Below, one piece after another: positions 1-8,779 of a stretch of DNA of 64,000 bases. Below the pieces are notes generated by a model. The model made no database searches and was not told the origin of the DNA. It saw nothing but the letters and a program-made list of their open reading frames with translations. A program made the position numbers and the translations under genes. Position 1 is the stretch's first letter. Every line of letters begins with the position of its first letter. The DNA is taken from assembly GCA_038525525.1 (NCBI GenBank), contig JBCBHO010000002.1, positions 248,001 through 312,000 on the forward strand, written 5' to 3'. Origin of the DNA: Shimia_B sp038525525. GTDB taxonomy: Bacteria > Pseudomonadota > Alphaproteobacteria > Rhodobacterales > Rhodobacteraceae.

Positions 1-52
1 TGCAATCAGCCGCGCACGCCCCATAACGACAGCCCAAACGGGAGGAAGCGAC

Positions 53-1681
53 ATGGGCTGGATGCAGGACGAAGTAGGCTTGGAAAAGCGCGCGGCGAAT
101 TTCGTGCCGCTGACGCCGCTCTCCCATCTGCGCCGTGCGCGCGAGGTCTTTCCGGAGCGTACCGCGCTGATTTACGGAGATCTTTCGCTGACCTACGCGG
201 AGTACCATGACCGCGTGAGCCGCGTCGCTTCGGCCCTCGCGGCGCGCGGCGTGAACCCGGGCGACGTGGTGGCCACGATCCTGCCCAACGTGCCCGCGCA
301 AGTGGAGGCGCATTTCGCCGTCCCCGCCACGGGCGCGGTGCTCAACACGATCAACATCCGCCTCGACGTGGCCACCGTGGCCTACATCTTCGATCACGGC
401 GCGGCCAAGGTCGTGCTGGTCGACACGCAGTTCATGGACCTCGCCGAGGCCGCCTGCGCGGCCATGGAGGGCGCGGCCCCCCAGATCATCGAAGTGCCGG
501 ACGCGGCGGCGGGCCATCCCGCCACGGGCCGCCACCCGACCTACGAGGACCTCATCGCGGAGGGAGACGCCGACTTCGCCTGGGTGATGCCGGAGGATGA
601 ATGGGAGAGTCTCGCGCTCAACTACACCTCGGGCACGACGGGGCGGCCCAAGGGTGTCGTCTACCATCACCGCGGCGCCTACCTGATGACGATGGGCACG
701 GTGATCTCATGGCGCATGACCCTCCTCCCCCGTTACCTCGCCATCGTCCCGCTCTTCCATTGCAATGGCTGGAACCATTCGTGGATGATGCCCGTCCTTG
801 GCGGGGCTGTCGTGTGCTGCCGTGATATCACTCCGGGCGCGATCTACGATGCCATCGCCGATCACGGGGTGACGCATTTTGGCGGGGCCCCGATCGTGCT
901 CAACATGATCGTCAACGCGCCCGAAAGCGCGCGCCGCCCCTTTGATCACACCGTGGAAGTCTTCACAGCCGGTGCGCCGCCCGCCGCCGCCACCCTCGCC
1001 GCCATAGGCGATCTGGGCTTCAACGTGACCCAGGTCTACGGGCTCACCGAGACCTACGGCCACGTCACCGAGTGCCTCTGGGACACCGCCTGGGACACGC
1101 TCCCGCAGGCCGAAAAAGCCGCGATGAAGGCTCGGCAGGGCGTGGCCTTCCCGATGATGGAGGGGCTCGACGTGGTGAGCTCGGACGGCACCCCCATCCC
1201 ACGCGACGGCGAAGCAACAGGCGAGATCGTGATCCGCGGCAACGCAGTCATGAAAGGCTACTTGAAGAACCCAGAGGCCACGGAAGAGGCCTTTGCCGGG
1301 GGGCATTTCCATTCTGGCGACATCGCCCTCAGGCACCCCAACGGCTACGTCCAGATCGCCGACCGCGCCAAGGACATCATCATCTCCGGCGGCGAGAATG
1401 TCTCTTCCGTGGAGGTCGAGGGCGTGCTCATGCATCACCCCAACGTCTCCCTATGTGCCGTCGTCGCGAAGCCCGACGAGAAGTGGGGCGAGGTGCCCTG
1501 CGCCTTTGTCGAACTCAAGGACGGCAAGGAGGCCAGCGCCGAGGAGCTCATCGCCTTCGCCCGCGAGCGGCTCGCGGGCTTCAAGACTCCGAAGCGCGTG
1601 GAATTCATGGAGCTGCCCAAGACCTCCACCGGCAAGATCCAGAAATTCGAGCTGAGGAAAGTGGCCGCGGACCTCGCCTAG
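53..1681 (+). CDS. AMP-dependent acyl-CoA synthetase
   Basis: A 542-residue ANL-superfamily ligase that activates a carboxylic acid through an acyl-adenylate and transfers it to CoA. The P-loop-like core TSGTTGRPKG lies near residue 193. YGLTETYG (near residue 332) is the adenine-binding A5 motif, HSGDIA and DRAKDIIISGGENVSS are the hinge region, and PKTSTGKIQKFELR near the C terminus holds the catalytic lysine. Length is normal. The ATG follows a GGGAGGAAG ribosome-binding site. The substrate cannot be read from sequence: the group includes medium-chain acyl-CoA and DmdB-type methylmercaptopropionate ligases. The next gene starts 75 bases on in the same direction. Confidence 0.9.
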   Translation: MGWMQDEVGLEKRAANFVPLTPLSHLRRAREVFPERTALIYGDLSLTYAEYHDRVSRVASALAARGVNPGDVVATILPNVPAQVEAHFAVPATGAVLNTINIRLDVATVAYIFDHGAAKVVLVDTQFMDLAEAACAAMEGAAPQIIEVPDAAAGHPATGRHPTYEDLIAEGDADFAWVMPEDEWESLALNYTSGTTGRPKGVVYHHRGAYLMTMGTVISWRMTLLPRYLAIVPLFHCNGWNHSWMMPVLGGAVVCCRDITPGAIYDAIADHGVTHFGGAPIVLNMIVNAPESARRPFDHTVEVFTAGAPPAAATLAAIGDLGFNVTQVYGLTETYGHVTECLWDTAWDTLPQAEKAAMKARQGVAFPMMEGLDVVSSDGTPIPRDGEATGEIVIRGNAVMKGYLKNPEATEEAFAGGHFHSGDIALRHPNGYVQIADRAKDIIISGGENVSSVEVEGVLMHHPNVSLCAVVAKPDEKWGEVPCAFVELKDGKEASAEELIAFARERLAGFKTPKRVEFMELPKTSTGKIQKFELRKVAADLA

Positions 1682-1756
1682 GCCCGTGGGACGGCGTTTG
1701 CCGGACGCGCGCGCATCGGCTATCTTCCTTGGAAACAAGGCAGAGCAGCCACTCAC

Positions 1757-2770
1757 ATGACAGCCCTCAAGGAATATGTCCGGCTCGAGACATCCGGCCT
1801 CTGGCGCGCTGACGCGGAGGCGCAGCTGCGCGAGGTGGTCGTGTCCTTCGGCGATGCGACGCTGGTGATCTCCGACACCGCCGGTCGCCCGCTCACGCAT
1901 TGGTCGCTGGCGGCGGTGGACCGCGTGAACCCGAAAGACCTCCCCGCCCTGTTCGCGCCGGCCGTAGGGGAAGAGACCGAGACCCTCGAAATCGAAGATC
2001 CGCACATGATCGACGCCATCGGGCAGGTGCAGCGCGCCATCCAGCGCGCGCGGCCGAAGCCCGGGCGCTTGCGCTGGGCGATCCTCGCCGTCACGACGGC
2101 CACCCTCGCCTGGCTCGGCGTGTTCTGGCTCCCCGGCGCGGTGAAGGAGCACACGCTGCGCGTGCTGCCCGAGGTCAAGCGCGAGGAAATCGGGCGACAG
2201 CTCTTAGCCGAGACGGCGCGCATCGCGGGCCAACCCTGCGCCGATCCATTTGGCACGGCCGCGCTCCGACGGCTCGAAGCGCGCGTGGCGCCGGAGGCCA
2301 CGCTCCATGTCCTGCGCGATGGTCTGCGCTCCACGGCGGCGCTGCCCGGCGGGCAGATCCTCATCGGGCGCGCGGTGATCGAAGATCACGACGATCCCGC
2401 GGTGCTGGCGGGCTATGTCGTGGCGCAGATCGCCCGGGCGGAGGTCCATGATCCCTTGGGCAAGCTTCTCGAGCATACGGGGGCATTCGGCGCGATGCAG
2501 CTTCTGACCACGGGCGCCCTCTCCGCGCGGACCTATGAAAGCTATGCCGAGGCCGTGCTGCTTGCGCCGCCGCGCGCCGTGCCCGAGGAGCCGCTTTTGC
2601 GCGCCTTTGCCGAGCGTGGGGTCGCGGCGACCCCGTTCGCCTATGCGGTGGACATCACTGGCGAGACGACCCTCGGCCTCATCGAGGCGGACCCGTTCGC
2701 GCTCGCGCCGCCAGAGCCGCCCATCGAGGACGGCGACTGGCTCGCTCTTCAGGAAATCTGCGCCGGCTGA
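1757..2770 (+). CDS. Membrane-anchored protein with degenerate M48 peptidase-like domain
   Basis: A 337-residue protein. Residues 1-100 look cytosolic and soluble. One hydrophobic segment at about 105-127 (WAILAVTTATLAWLGVFWL) follows a basic stretch. The C-terminal part contains LPGGQILIGRAVI (about 196-208), then DDPAVLAGYVVAQIARAE, which has the layout of the M48 zinc-peptidase core (LPGG, then LAxVLAHExGH). The HExxH histidines and glutamate are absent: AQIAR lies at 223-227. It therefore looks like a catalytically dead M48 relative, probably a structural or scaffold protein. Family placement is inference from the pattern. It ends 11 bases from the convergent SPOR gene. Confidence 0.7.
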   Translation: MTALKEYVRLETSGLWRADAEAQLREVVVSFGDATLVISDTAGRPLTHWSLAAVDRVNPKDLPALFAPAVGEETETLEIEDPHMIDAIGQVQRAIQRARPKPGRLRWAILAVTTATLAWLGVFWLPGAVKEHTLRVLPEVKREEIGRQLLAETARIAGQPCADPFGTAALRRLEARVAPEATLHVLRDGLRSTAALPGGQILIGRAVIEDHDDPAVLAGYVVAQIARAEVHDPLGKLLEHTGAFGAMQLLTTGALSARTYESYAEAVLLAPPRAVPEEPLLRAFAERGVAATPFAYAVDITGETTLGLIEADPFALAPPEPPIEDGDWLALQEICAG

Positions 2771-2781
2771 GGCGCAGAGGC

Positions 2782-4107
2782 CTACTTGCGCGCGAAGGCC
2801 CGCGTGAAGCCCTGCGCCCGCGTGATGCCCAGCGCGCGGTCGAGATCGGCGGCGTTGGCAAAGGGCCCGAGCACGATGACCTGCCGCTTCTGTCCCTGCC
2901 GCGTGTACTTGCCGATGCGCGTGGGGATCCCGGCATTGGCCAGCTTCTGCGCCGCGCTCTTCGCGGCTTCCATATCCGCGAACGTCGCGACCTGTATGTG
3001 GCGGTTGGCCAACGGGCGCGCGGGGGCCGCCGTGACGGCGGGCGCGGAGCGGGTGGCGATCACCGGGCTCTGCCCGGTCGCCTGTGTCGTTGCAGCTGGG
3101 CCTGCCGCCGCCTGTGCCGTGGTCTCCCCCACCCGGTTCGCAGGCGTCGCCCGGTAGGTGGCGGCGATATCGCGGCGGGTGATGCTGCTGACATCCGTGT
3201 TCGGATAGGTCAGTCCCGGGAATTCGTGCCCCACGACCCGGCGCGTGCGGCGGTCATAGAGGCGGTGCGGCTTTGAGCGGGTCCAGGCGAGGTCGTAGCC
3301 CTGCGCAGTGCCGGTGACACCGGCGACCACGTCCACGCGGCCCGGAAGCCCACGCTGCGGGTTGAGCCGGCCATCGTCGAAGGCCGCCTCATAGCCCTTC
3401 GGGATCGCGGGGACGGAGACCGTGCGCGCGGCGCGCGTGGCCACGGCGGCGGCGCCCGCACCCGTGGAGACCACGCGGATGCCGGAGGACGGGCTCTGGG
3501 CCTGCGGTCCGCAGCGCACGCCCGTGGCGTTGTGCCATGCATTTGAGACAGCGTCGGCATTGGGGCAATTGCCCGGTCCACCGGTAGGGCCGAGGCGCTG
3601 GCTCTGAGCGGTCTGGGTCGTCGGCGCGGCCTGCGTCGGTTGCGGTGCGGCGCGCGCGGGCGCGGCGAGCACGGGCGCGGCCGCTACGCGACGCACGGTG
3701 CGCGGCGCGGCTGTGGGTTGCGGCGCGGCGGCGGGTTGCTGCGCAGCGGCGGCGCGGGCCTGACGCGGGGCCTGCGCGGGCGCGGCTGCCGGTACGGGAG
3801 TGGCGCTCGGGACGGGTGCAGCGCTCTGGGCCGGGGCTGCGGCCACGCGGGACGGCGCGCCGAAGGTCGGCGTCTGCCCGCAGATGACCCGCCGGGTGCG
3901 CGAGACCCGCGGGACCCAGGTCACGTTCCCGTCCACCCCGGCGCGCAGGTAGACGCATCCGTCATTGTCCACGAAGCTCCGCCCCTCGTAGCTGGCCGGG
4001 GGGAAGTTCACCGGGATCGACCCTTCGGCGAGCGATTTGGCAGAGGCGCTGGAGGCGAAGCCCAGCCCCGCCATCAGGGCAGCAGCGGCCATGGATGAAA
4101 GTCGCAT
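2782..4107 (-). CDS. SPOR-domain periplasmic protein
   Basis: A 441-residue secreted protein. The chosen ATG gives a clean signal peptide (MRLSSMAAAALMAGLGFASS, AxA-type cleavage after ASA). A short N-terminal domain has a few cysteines, followed by a long Ala/Pro/Gln-rich linker (about residues 85-190) and a middle domain with paired motifs. The C-terminal 75 residues form a SPOR domain: RHIQVATFADMEAAKSAAQK and then VIVLGPFANAADLDRAL. SPOR domains bind denuded peptidoglycan at division sites, so a role in cell-envelope or septal wall metabolism is likely. The frame stays open upstream across upp but without a plausible start. A 71-base gap separates it from upp. Confidence 0.85.
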   Translation of the reverse strand: MRLSSMAAAALMAGLGFASSASAKSLAEGSIPVNFPPASYEGRSFVDNDGCVYLRAGVDGNVTWVPRVSRTRRVICGQTPTFGAPSRVAAAPAQSAAPVPSATPVPAAAPAQAPRQARAAAAQQPAAAPQPTAAPRTVRRVAAAPVLAAPARAAPQPTQAAPTTQTAQSQRLGPTGGPGNCPNADAVSNAWHNATGVRCGPQAQSPSSGIRVVSTGAGAAAVATRAARTVSVPAIPKGYEAAFDDGRLNPQRGLPGRVDVVAGVTGTAQGYDLAWTRSKPHRLYDRRTRRVVGHEFPGLTYPNTDVSSITRRDIAATYRATPANRVGETTAQAAAGPAATTQATGQSPVIATRSAPAVTAAPARPLANRHIQVATFADMEAAKSAAQKLANAGIPTRIGKYTRQGQKRQVIVLGPFANAADLDRALGITRAQGFTRAFARK

Positions 4108-4178
4108 ATGTATCCCCCAACACAAAATGTTGGGGTAAGATGCACGAAATGCCCTACTGAGTAAAGCGCGCAGGCCCT

Positions 4179-4808
4179 TTATTTGGTGCCGAACATGCGA
4201 TCTCCCGCATCCCCTAGTCCTGGCACAATATATCCTTTGTCGTTGAGGCGCGCGTCCACTGCCGCTGTGACGATCTCCACGTCCGGATGGGCCGCCTGCA
4301 TGGCCGCGACACCCTCCGGTGCCGCCAGAAGGCACAGGAAGCGAATATCGCGTGCGCCGGCTTCCTTGAGCTTGTTGATGGCCGCAATGGAGCTGTTGCC
4401 GGTGGCCAGCATGGGATCGACGGCGATCACCACCCGTTCGCCCAGCGCTTCCGGGACTTTGAAATAGTACTCCACCGGCTCCAGCGTCGCCTCGTCGCGG
4501 TAGAGCCCGATAAAGCCCACCCGCGCCGAGGGGATGAGCTCCAGTACCCCGTCGAGAAGCCCGTTGCCCGCCCGCAGGATGGAGATCAGCGCCAGCTTCT
4601 TGCCCGCCAGCGTCGGCGCCTCCATCTCCTCGATGGGCGTGTCGATCGTCTTCTTTGTGAGCGGCAGCGCCCGCGTGACCTCGTAGGCGAGGAGCTGGCT
4701 GATCTCCCGCAGGAGCTGGCGGAAAACCGCCGTGGGCGTGTCCCGCTCCCGCATGAGCGTCAGTTTGTGCTGCACGAGCGGGTGCGTGACGATGGTGAGC
4801 TTGGTCAT
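4179..4808 (-). CDS. upp: Uracil phosphoribosyltransferase
   Basis: A 209-residue enzyme that converts uracil and PRPP to UMP in the pyrimidine salvage pathway. It has the full-length family sequence, with the PRPP-binding signature AVDPMLATGNSS near residue 135 and the C-terminal uracil-binding stretch YIVPGLGDAGDRMFGTK. It is the last gene of the leftward operon cdd-deoA-deoB-add-upp. Its ATG overlaps the add stop codon as ATGA, so translation is probably coupled. The operon would recover bases and sugar phosphates from nucleosides. Confidence 0.97.
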   Translation of the reverse strand: MTKLTIVTHPLVQHKLTLMRERDTPTAVFRQLLREISQLLAYEVTRALPLTKKTIDTPIEEMEAPTLAGKKLALISILRAGNGLLDGVLELIPSARVGFIGLYRDEATLEPVEYYFKVPEALGERVVIAVDPMLATGNSSIAAINKLKEAGARDIRFLCLLAAPEGVAAMQAAHPDVEIVTAAVDARLNDKGYIVPGLGDAGDRMFGTK

Positions 4809-5776
4809 GGCTGATCCAGTCTTTTGGCGATCTCGGCGCGGGTCTCTTCATCGCAGAAGGCCGCGGCGAGCGCGTTGGCGTTCATCTCCGCGAAGTCTTC
4901 TTCGCCCCAGCCGAAGTTGCGGGCGAGCCCGTCAAACTCGCGGGTCATCGTGGTGTCGAAGAAGGGCGGATCATCGGTGGAAACAGTGACCTTCACGCCG
5001 CGCGAGCGGAGGGTCTCGATCGGGTGCCTGTCGAGGCTCGGATAGACCCCGAGAAACACGTTCGAGCCCGGGCAGCATTCAAGCGTCACGCCCGCCTCCG
5101 CCAGATCGTCCATCAGCGCGGGGTCCTCGGCGGCGCGCACGCCGTGCCCGATCCGCGCGAGCTCCCATGTCTGCCAGGCGTCGCGGATGCTGGCCGCGTC
5201 GCCCCATTCCCCGGCATGGCCGGTGAGGTTCAGCCCCGCTTCGCGGGCGCAATCGAAGGCCCAGGTGAACTCCGACGGCTTGCCCATGAGCTCCGCCCCG
5301 GCGATGCCAAAGCCGCGCACGAAGCTGCCGAAGGTCTCCGCCGCGCAGAGTGCGGGCGCCTTGGAGCGCTCGGGTCCGAAATGGCGGATTGCCGTGACGA
5401 TGCCCTTGAGCGTCACCCCTTCTACATGCGCCTCCTCCATAGCGGCGAGATATTCGCGCCACGCGCCCACGTCGCCGCCGCCGCAGAAATCGGGGCTTAC
5501 GAAGGTCTCGGCGTAGACGACGCCCTGCGCCGCCAGCTCCTCGAGCACCGCCTGCGTGAGCCGCTTGAAGGCGTCGGGGCCCGTCAGGACGGAACAGGCT
5601 GCCTCGTAGACGCTCAGGAAGTGGTCGAAATCGCGGTAGGCATAGCCGCCATCCGGCTTGAAGATCGCGCTCAGGTCCTTGCCCTGCTCGGCGGCAAGCC
5701 CGCGGATGAAATCCGGCGGCGCGGCCCCCTCGAGATGGAGATGAAGCTCGATCTTGGGCATGTCCTTGAAGCTCAC
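4805..5776 (-). CDS. add: Adenosine deaminase
   Basis: A 323-residue metal-dependent hydrolase that deaminates adenosine or deoxyadenosine to inosine. Zinc ligands are visible in MPKIELHLHLEGA (residues 6-18), TGHAGEWG and IGHGVRAAED, and the catalytic aspartate region is STDDPPFF. I chose the GTG at 5776 because it overlaps the deoB stop as GTGA; an internal ATG at 5761 is the alternative and removes five residues. The stop overlaps the upp start. Membership of a deo-type operon suggests its inosine is passed on to nucleoside salvage, although no purine nucleoside phosphorylase is present in this window. Confidence 0.95.
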   Translation of the reverse strand: MSFKDMPKIELHLHLEGAAPPDFIRGLAAEQGKDLSAIFKPDGGYAYRDFDHFLSVYEAACSVLTGPDAFKRLTQAVLEELAAQGVVYAETFVSPDFCGGGDVGAWREYLAAMEEAHVEGVTLKGIVTAIRHFGPERSKAPALCAAETFGSFVRGFGIAGAELMGKPSEFTWAFDCAREAGLNLTGHAGEWGDAASIRDAWQTWELARIGHGVRAAEDPALMDDLAEAGVTLECCPGSNVFLGVYPSLDRHPIETLRSRGVKVTVSTDDPPFFDTTMTREFDGLARNFGWGEEDFAEMNANALAAAFCDEETRAEIAKRLDQP

Positions 5777-6930
5777 AGCACGGCCCTCCCCGGACCTTCG
5801 GAGGCGAGCCCCAGATGGGCGGCCACGGTGGCACCCACATCGGCGAAGGCCATGGGCGGCAGCGCCCCGCCGGGATCGCCCGGCCGGTGGATGAGGACCG
5901 GCACCCGTTCCCGCGTGTGTTCTGTCCCCGGCCAGCTCGGATCGTTCCCGTGATCGGCGGTGATGACGAGCATGTCGCCCGCGCGCAGGGTTTCGAGAAG
6001 GCGTGGCAGCGCGCCGTCGAACCATTCGAGATGCGCCCGGTATCCCGAAATGTCGCGCCGGTGGCCGTAAAGGCTGTCGAATTCCACGAAATTGGCGAAG
6101 GTCAGGCTGCCGTCCTCGGCCTCTTCCCCGAGCCGCGCGAGGTGCTCGAAGAGGGCGCGGTCCGAGCCCTTCACGACGTCGCTGATCCCGCGCATGGAGA
6201 AGATATCGCCGATTTTGCCCACGGCGTGGACTGCGCGACCGGCCTTCTGCGCCCAGTCGCAGAGCGTGTCGGCGGGCGGCTGGATCGCGTAATCCTTGCG
6301 GTTGCCGGTGCGCTCGAAGGCGCCCGGCGCCCCCACGAAGGGCCGCGCGATGACCCGACCCACCTTCATGGCATGGAGCCGCGGCGCCAGCGCCTTGCAG
6401 AGGTCGAGCAGCCGGTCGAGGCCGAACGCCTCCTCATGGGCCGCGATCTGGAAGACGCTGTCCGCGGAGGTGTAGCAGATGGGCCATCCCGTCCTCAGGT
6501 GCTCTTCCCCGAGGCGCGCGATGATCTCCGTGCCGGAAGCGTGGCAATTGCCGAGGATGCCGTCGGTGCCCGCGGCCTCCGCGGCGGCGCGGGTGATCTC
6601 GCCCGGGAAGGTCGGCACTTCGTGAGGGAAGAAGTGCCAGTCCCACGGAACAGGCAGGCCCGCAAGCTCCCAATGGCCCGACGGCGTATCCTTGCCGGGT
6701 GACACCTCGGTGGCCGCGCCCCAATGCCCGGCTTTCCAGGGTCCGAGGGCCGCCAAGCCCGAGGCGGCCTCAAGCGCCGCGCCGAGCCCCAGCGCGCTCA
6801 GGTTGGGAACGTCAAGGCCCGTCTCCGCGATGTGGCCCACGGTATTGGCACCCTCGTCTCCGAAATCGGCGGCGTCGGGCGCGCCACCGATGCCCACGGA
6901 ATCGAGGACGACGAGAAAGGCGCGGCTCAT
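5773..6930 (-). CDS. deoB: Phosphopentomutase
   Basis: A 385-residue alkaline-phosphatase-superfamily enzyme interconverting (deoxy)ribose 1-phosphate and 5-phosphate. N-terminal metal site: RAFLVVLDSVGIGGAPDA. The second site is TADHGNDPSWPGTEHTRERV near the C terminus. The phosphothreonine region GKDTPSGHWE is at about 80-89. Length is close to the usual 385-407. The ATG overlaps the deoA stop (ATGA) and its own stop overlaps the add GTG start, giving tight coupling in the salvage operon. Confidence 0.97.
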   Translation of the reverse strand: MSRAFLVVLDSVGIGGAPDAADFGDEGANTVGHIAETGLDVPNLSALGLGAALEAASGLAALGPWKAGHWGAATEVSPGKDTPSGHWELAGLPVPWDWHFFPHEVPTFPGEITRAAAEAAGTDGILGNCHASGTEIIARLGEEHLRTGWPICYTSADSVFQIAAHEEAFGLDRLLDLCKALAPRLHAMKVGRVIARPFVGAPGAFERTGNRKDYAIQPPADTLCDWAQKAGRAVHAVGKIGDIFSMRGISDVVKGSDRALFEHLARLGEEAEDGSLTFANFVEFDSLYGHRRDISGYRAHLEWFDGALPRLLETLRAGDMLVITADHGNDPSWPGTEHTRERVPVLIHRPGDPGGALPPMAFADVGATVAAHLGLASEGPGRAVL

Positions 6931-8234
6931 GGCCCGATCCGATCGTGGATGAGGTCCGGGGAGACCTTGCGCTCACCAACGACCTCCACCGCTGCGCGCA
7001 CGGCTGCGATGGCAGTCTCGGCGGCGTCATCGTTCTTCGCATGGACAAAGGCCAGCGGCGCACCGGCCTCCACGGAGGTGCCCAGAGGCGCCACGTGCGA
7101 GAGCCCCACGGCCGGGTCGATGCGGTCGGTCTCCACCCGCCGCCCGCCGCCGAGCGCCACCACCGCGTGGCCGAGCGCCGTGCCGTCCCAGCCGGTGACG
7201 AACCCGTCCTCCGGGGCCTCCACCGGGCGCTGGACAGGGGCCTGGGCGAGATGTCCGCCGGGGCGCTCGACGATGCTCTCCGGCCCGCCCTGGGCGGCGA
7301 TCATCCGCGCGAAGCGCTCCGCCGCCTGCCCCTTCTCGAGCGCGCGGGTGAGCTTGAGGTTGGCCTCCGCTTCCGTCTCGCAGACGCCCGAAAGGACGAG
7401 AAGCTCGGCCCCGAGGGCAAGCGCCACCTCCACCACGGGCCCCCGCGCCTCGCCGCGGAGCACGTCGATCACGGCCGCCACCTCTAGCGCGTTTCCCAAG
7501 GCCGGCAGCAGCGGCTGAGACATGTCGGTGATGAGCGCCGCCGTGGGGCATCCCGCCCCGTTGGCCGTGGTCACGAGGCTCTGGGCCAGCGCGCGCGCCT
7601 CGCCCGGGGTCTTCATGAAGGCCCCAGAGCCCACCTTCACGTCGAGCACGAGCGCCTCGAGCCCGGCTGCGAGCTTTTTCGAGAGGATCGAGGCCGTGAT
7701 GAGATCGAGCGACGGGACCGTGCCGGAAACATCGCGGATCCGGTAGAGCCGCCGATCCGCCGGGGCGATCCGCTCCGTGGGCCCGACGATGGCGGCCCCT
7801 GCCGCGCGCACGAGGCCGCGCAGCTCCTCGGTGCTCACGTCGACGCTCACGCCCGGGATCGCCTCAAGCTTGTCGAGGGTGCCGCCGGTATGCCCGAGCC
7901 CCCGCCCGGAGATCATCGGCACGAAGACCCCGAGCGCCGCGAGCATGGGCGCCAGGAGAAGCGAGACGGCATCGCCCACCCCGCCGGTGGAATGCTTGTC
8001 GAGCACGGGCCCCGGCAGATCCCAGCGCATCACATCGCCCGAGTCCCGCATCCCCGTCGTCAGCGCGACGCGGCCCGCCTCCCCGAGCCCCTGCAGGCAG
8101 ACCGCCATGGCAAAGGCCCCGCCCTGCGCATCGCTCACGGTGCCGTCCCCGAGACCGCGCGCGAAGGCGGCGAGGTCTTCGGCGGCGGGGCGGTGGCCCT
8201 GCCGCAGACCGTCGATCAGGAGCCGCGCATCCAC
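6927..8234 (-). CDS. deoA: Thymidine phosphorylase
   Basis: A 435-residue phosphorylase (from the GTG at 8234) cleaving thymidine or deoxyuridine to base plus deoxyribose 1-phosphate, the substrate of DeoB. The signature region is DKHSTGGVGDAVSLLLAP followed by SGRGLGHTGGTLDKLEAIPG. The GTG at 8234 gives the family-like start VDARLLIDGLRQG and sits 4 bases after the cdd stop. Another GTG at 8264 would overlap cdd by 26 bases and add ten residues, so the start is not certain. The stop overlaps the deoB ATG. Confidence 0.95.
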   Translation of the reverse strand: MDARLLIDGLRQGHRPAAEDLAAFARGLGDGTVSDAQGGAFAMAVCLQGLGEAGRVALTTGMRDSGDVMRWDLPGPVLDKHSTGGVGDAVSLLLAPMLAALGVFVPMISGRGLGHTGGTLDKLEAIPGVSVDVSTEELRGLVRAAGAAIVGPTERIAPADRRLYRIRDVSGTVPSLDLITASILSKKLAAGLEALVLDVKVGSGAFMKTPGEARALAQSLVTTANGAGCPTAALITDMSQPLLPALGNALEVAAVIDVLRGEARGPVVEVALALGAELLVLSGVCETEAEANLKLTRALEKGQAAERFARMIAAQGGPESIVERPGGHLAQAPVQRPVEAPEDGFVTGWDGTALGHAVVALGGGRRVETDRIDPAVGLSHVAPLGTSVEAGAPLAFVHAKNDDAAETAIAAVRAAVEVVGERKVSPDLIHDRIGP

Positions 8235-8238
8235 GGGC

Positions 8239-8637
8239 TCAGCTTTTGTCCATGTGCGCGGCACCGAAGGCGCCTGGTAGCAGTGCGCCGATGCTGGTGA
8301 CGAGCGTCGCCCCGCCGGTGGTCGCCAGCGTCACGGGCACGCCCGCCGCGCCGAATTCCGCGAGCTTCTGGCGGCACCCGCCGCAGCACGGCACGGGCTC
8401 CGGGCTGTCGGCGATGACGGCGACCTCAGTGATCTCGTATTCCCCCGCCGCGGCCATGGCCGCGATGGCGCCCGCTTCCGCGCAGGTGCCCTCCGGGTAG
8501 GCGACATTCTCCACGTTGCAGCCCGCGTAGATCGCGCCCGAGGCGGTCCGGATCGCCGCCCCCACCTTGAAATCGGAATAGGGGGCGTGGGCGTTTTCCC
8601 GGACGGCACGCGCGGCGGCTAGGAGATCGTCAGACAT
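8239..8637 (-). CDS. cdd: Cytidine deaminase
   Basis: A 132-residue homotetrameric-type deaminase converting cytidine or deoxycytidine to uridine or deoxyuridine. The zinc and proton-relay motif TCAEAGAI follows GCNVENVAYPEG, and the second zinc motif is PCCGGCRQKL. The ATG at 8637 has an upstream GGAGAG. It is the first gene of cdd-deoA-deoB-add-upp, which together can convert cytidine and deoxyadenosine to usable bases and pentose 5-phosphate. A 142-base gap to the upstream cupin gene could hold the operon promoter; I see no convincing -35/-10 pair. Confidence 0.95.
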   Translation of the reverse strand: MSDDLLAAARAVRENAHAPYSDFKVGAAIRTASGAIYAGCNVENVAYPEGTCAEAGAIAAMAAAGEYEITEVAVIADSPEPVPCCGGCRQKLAEFGAAGVPVTLATTGGATLVTSIGALLPGAFGAAHMDKS

Positions 8638-8779
8638 CTCTCCGTTCTGGCCAGTGCGGCGGAAAATGGCAACCGAGCCGGGACAAGATTCTTGGCCGCG
8701 GCCGCGCCTCTCCTCCGACGTCAGCGCCGGTTCTCTCTGGCATCGCCGCAGCATCCGTAGGACGCCGCCCCAGCTCCGT

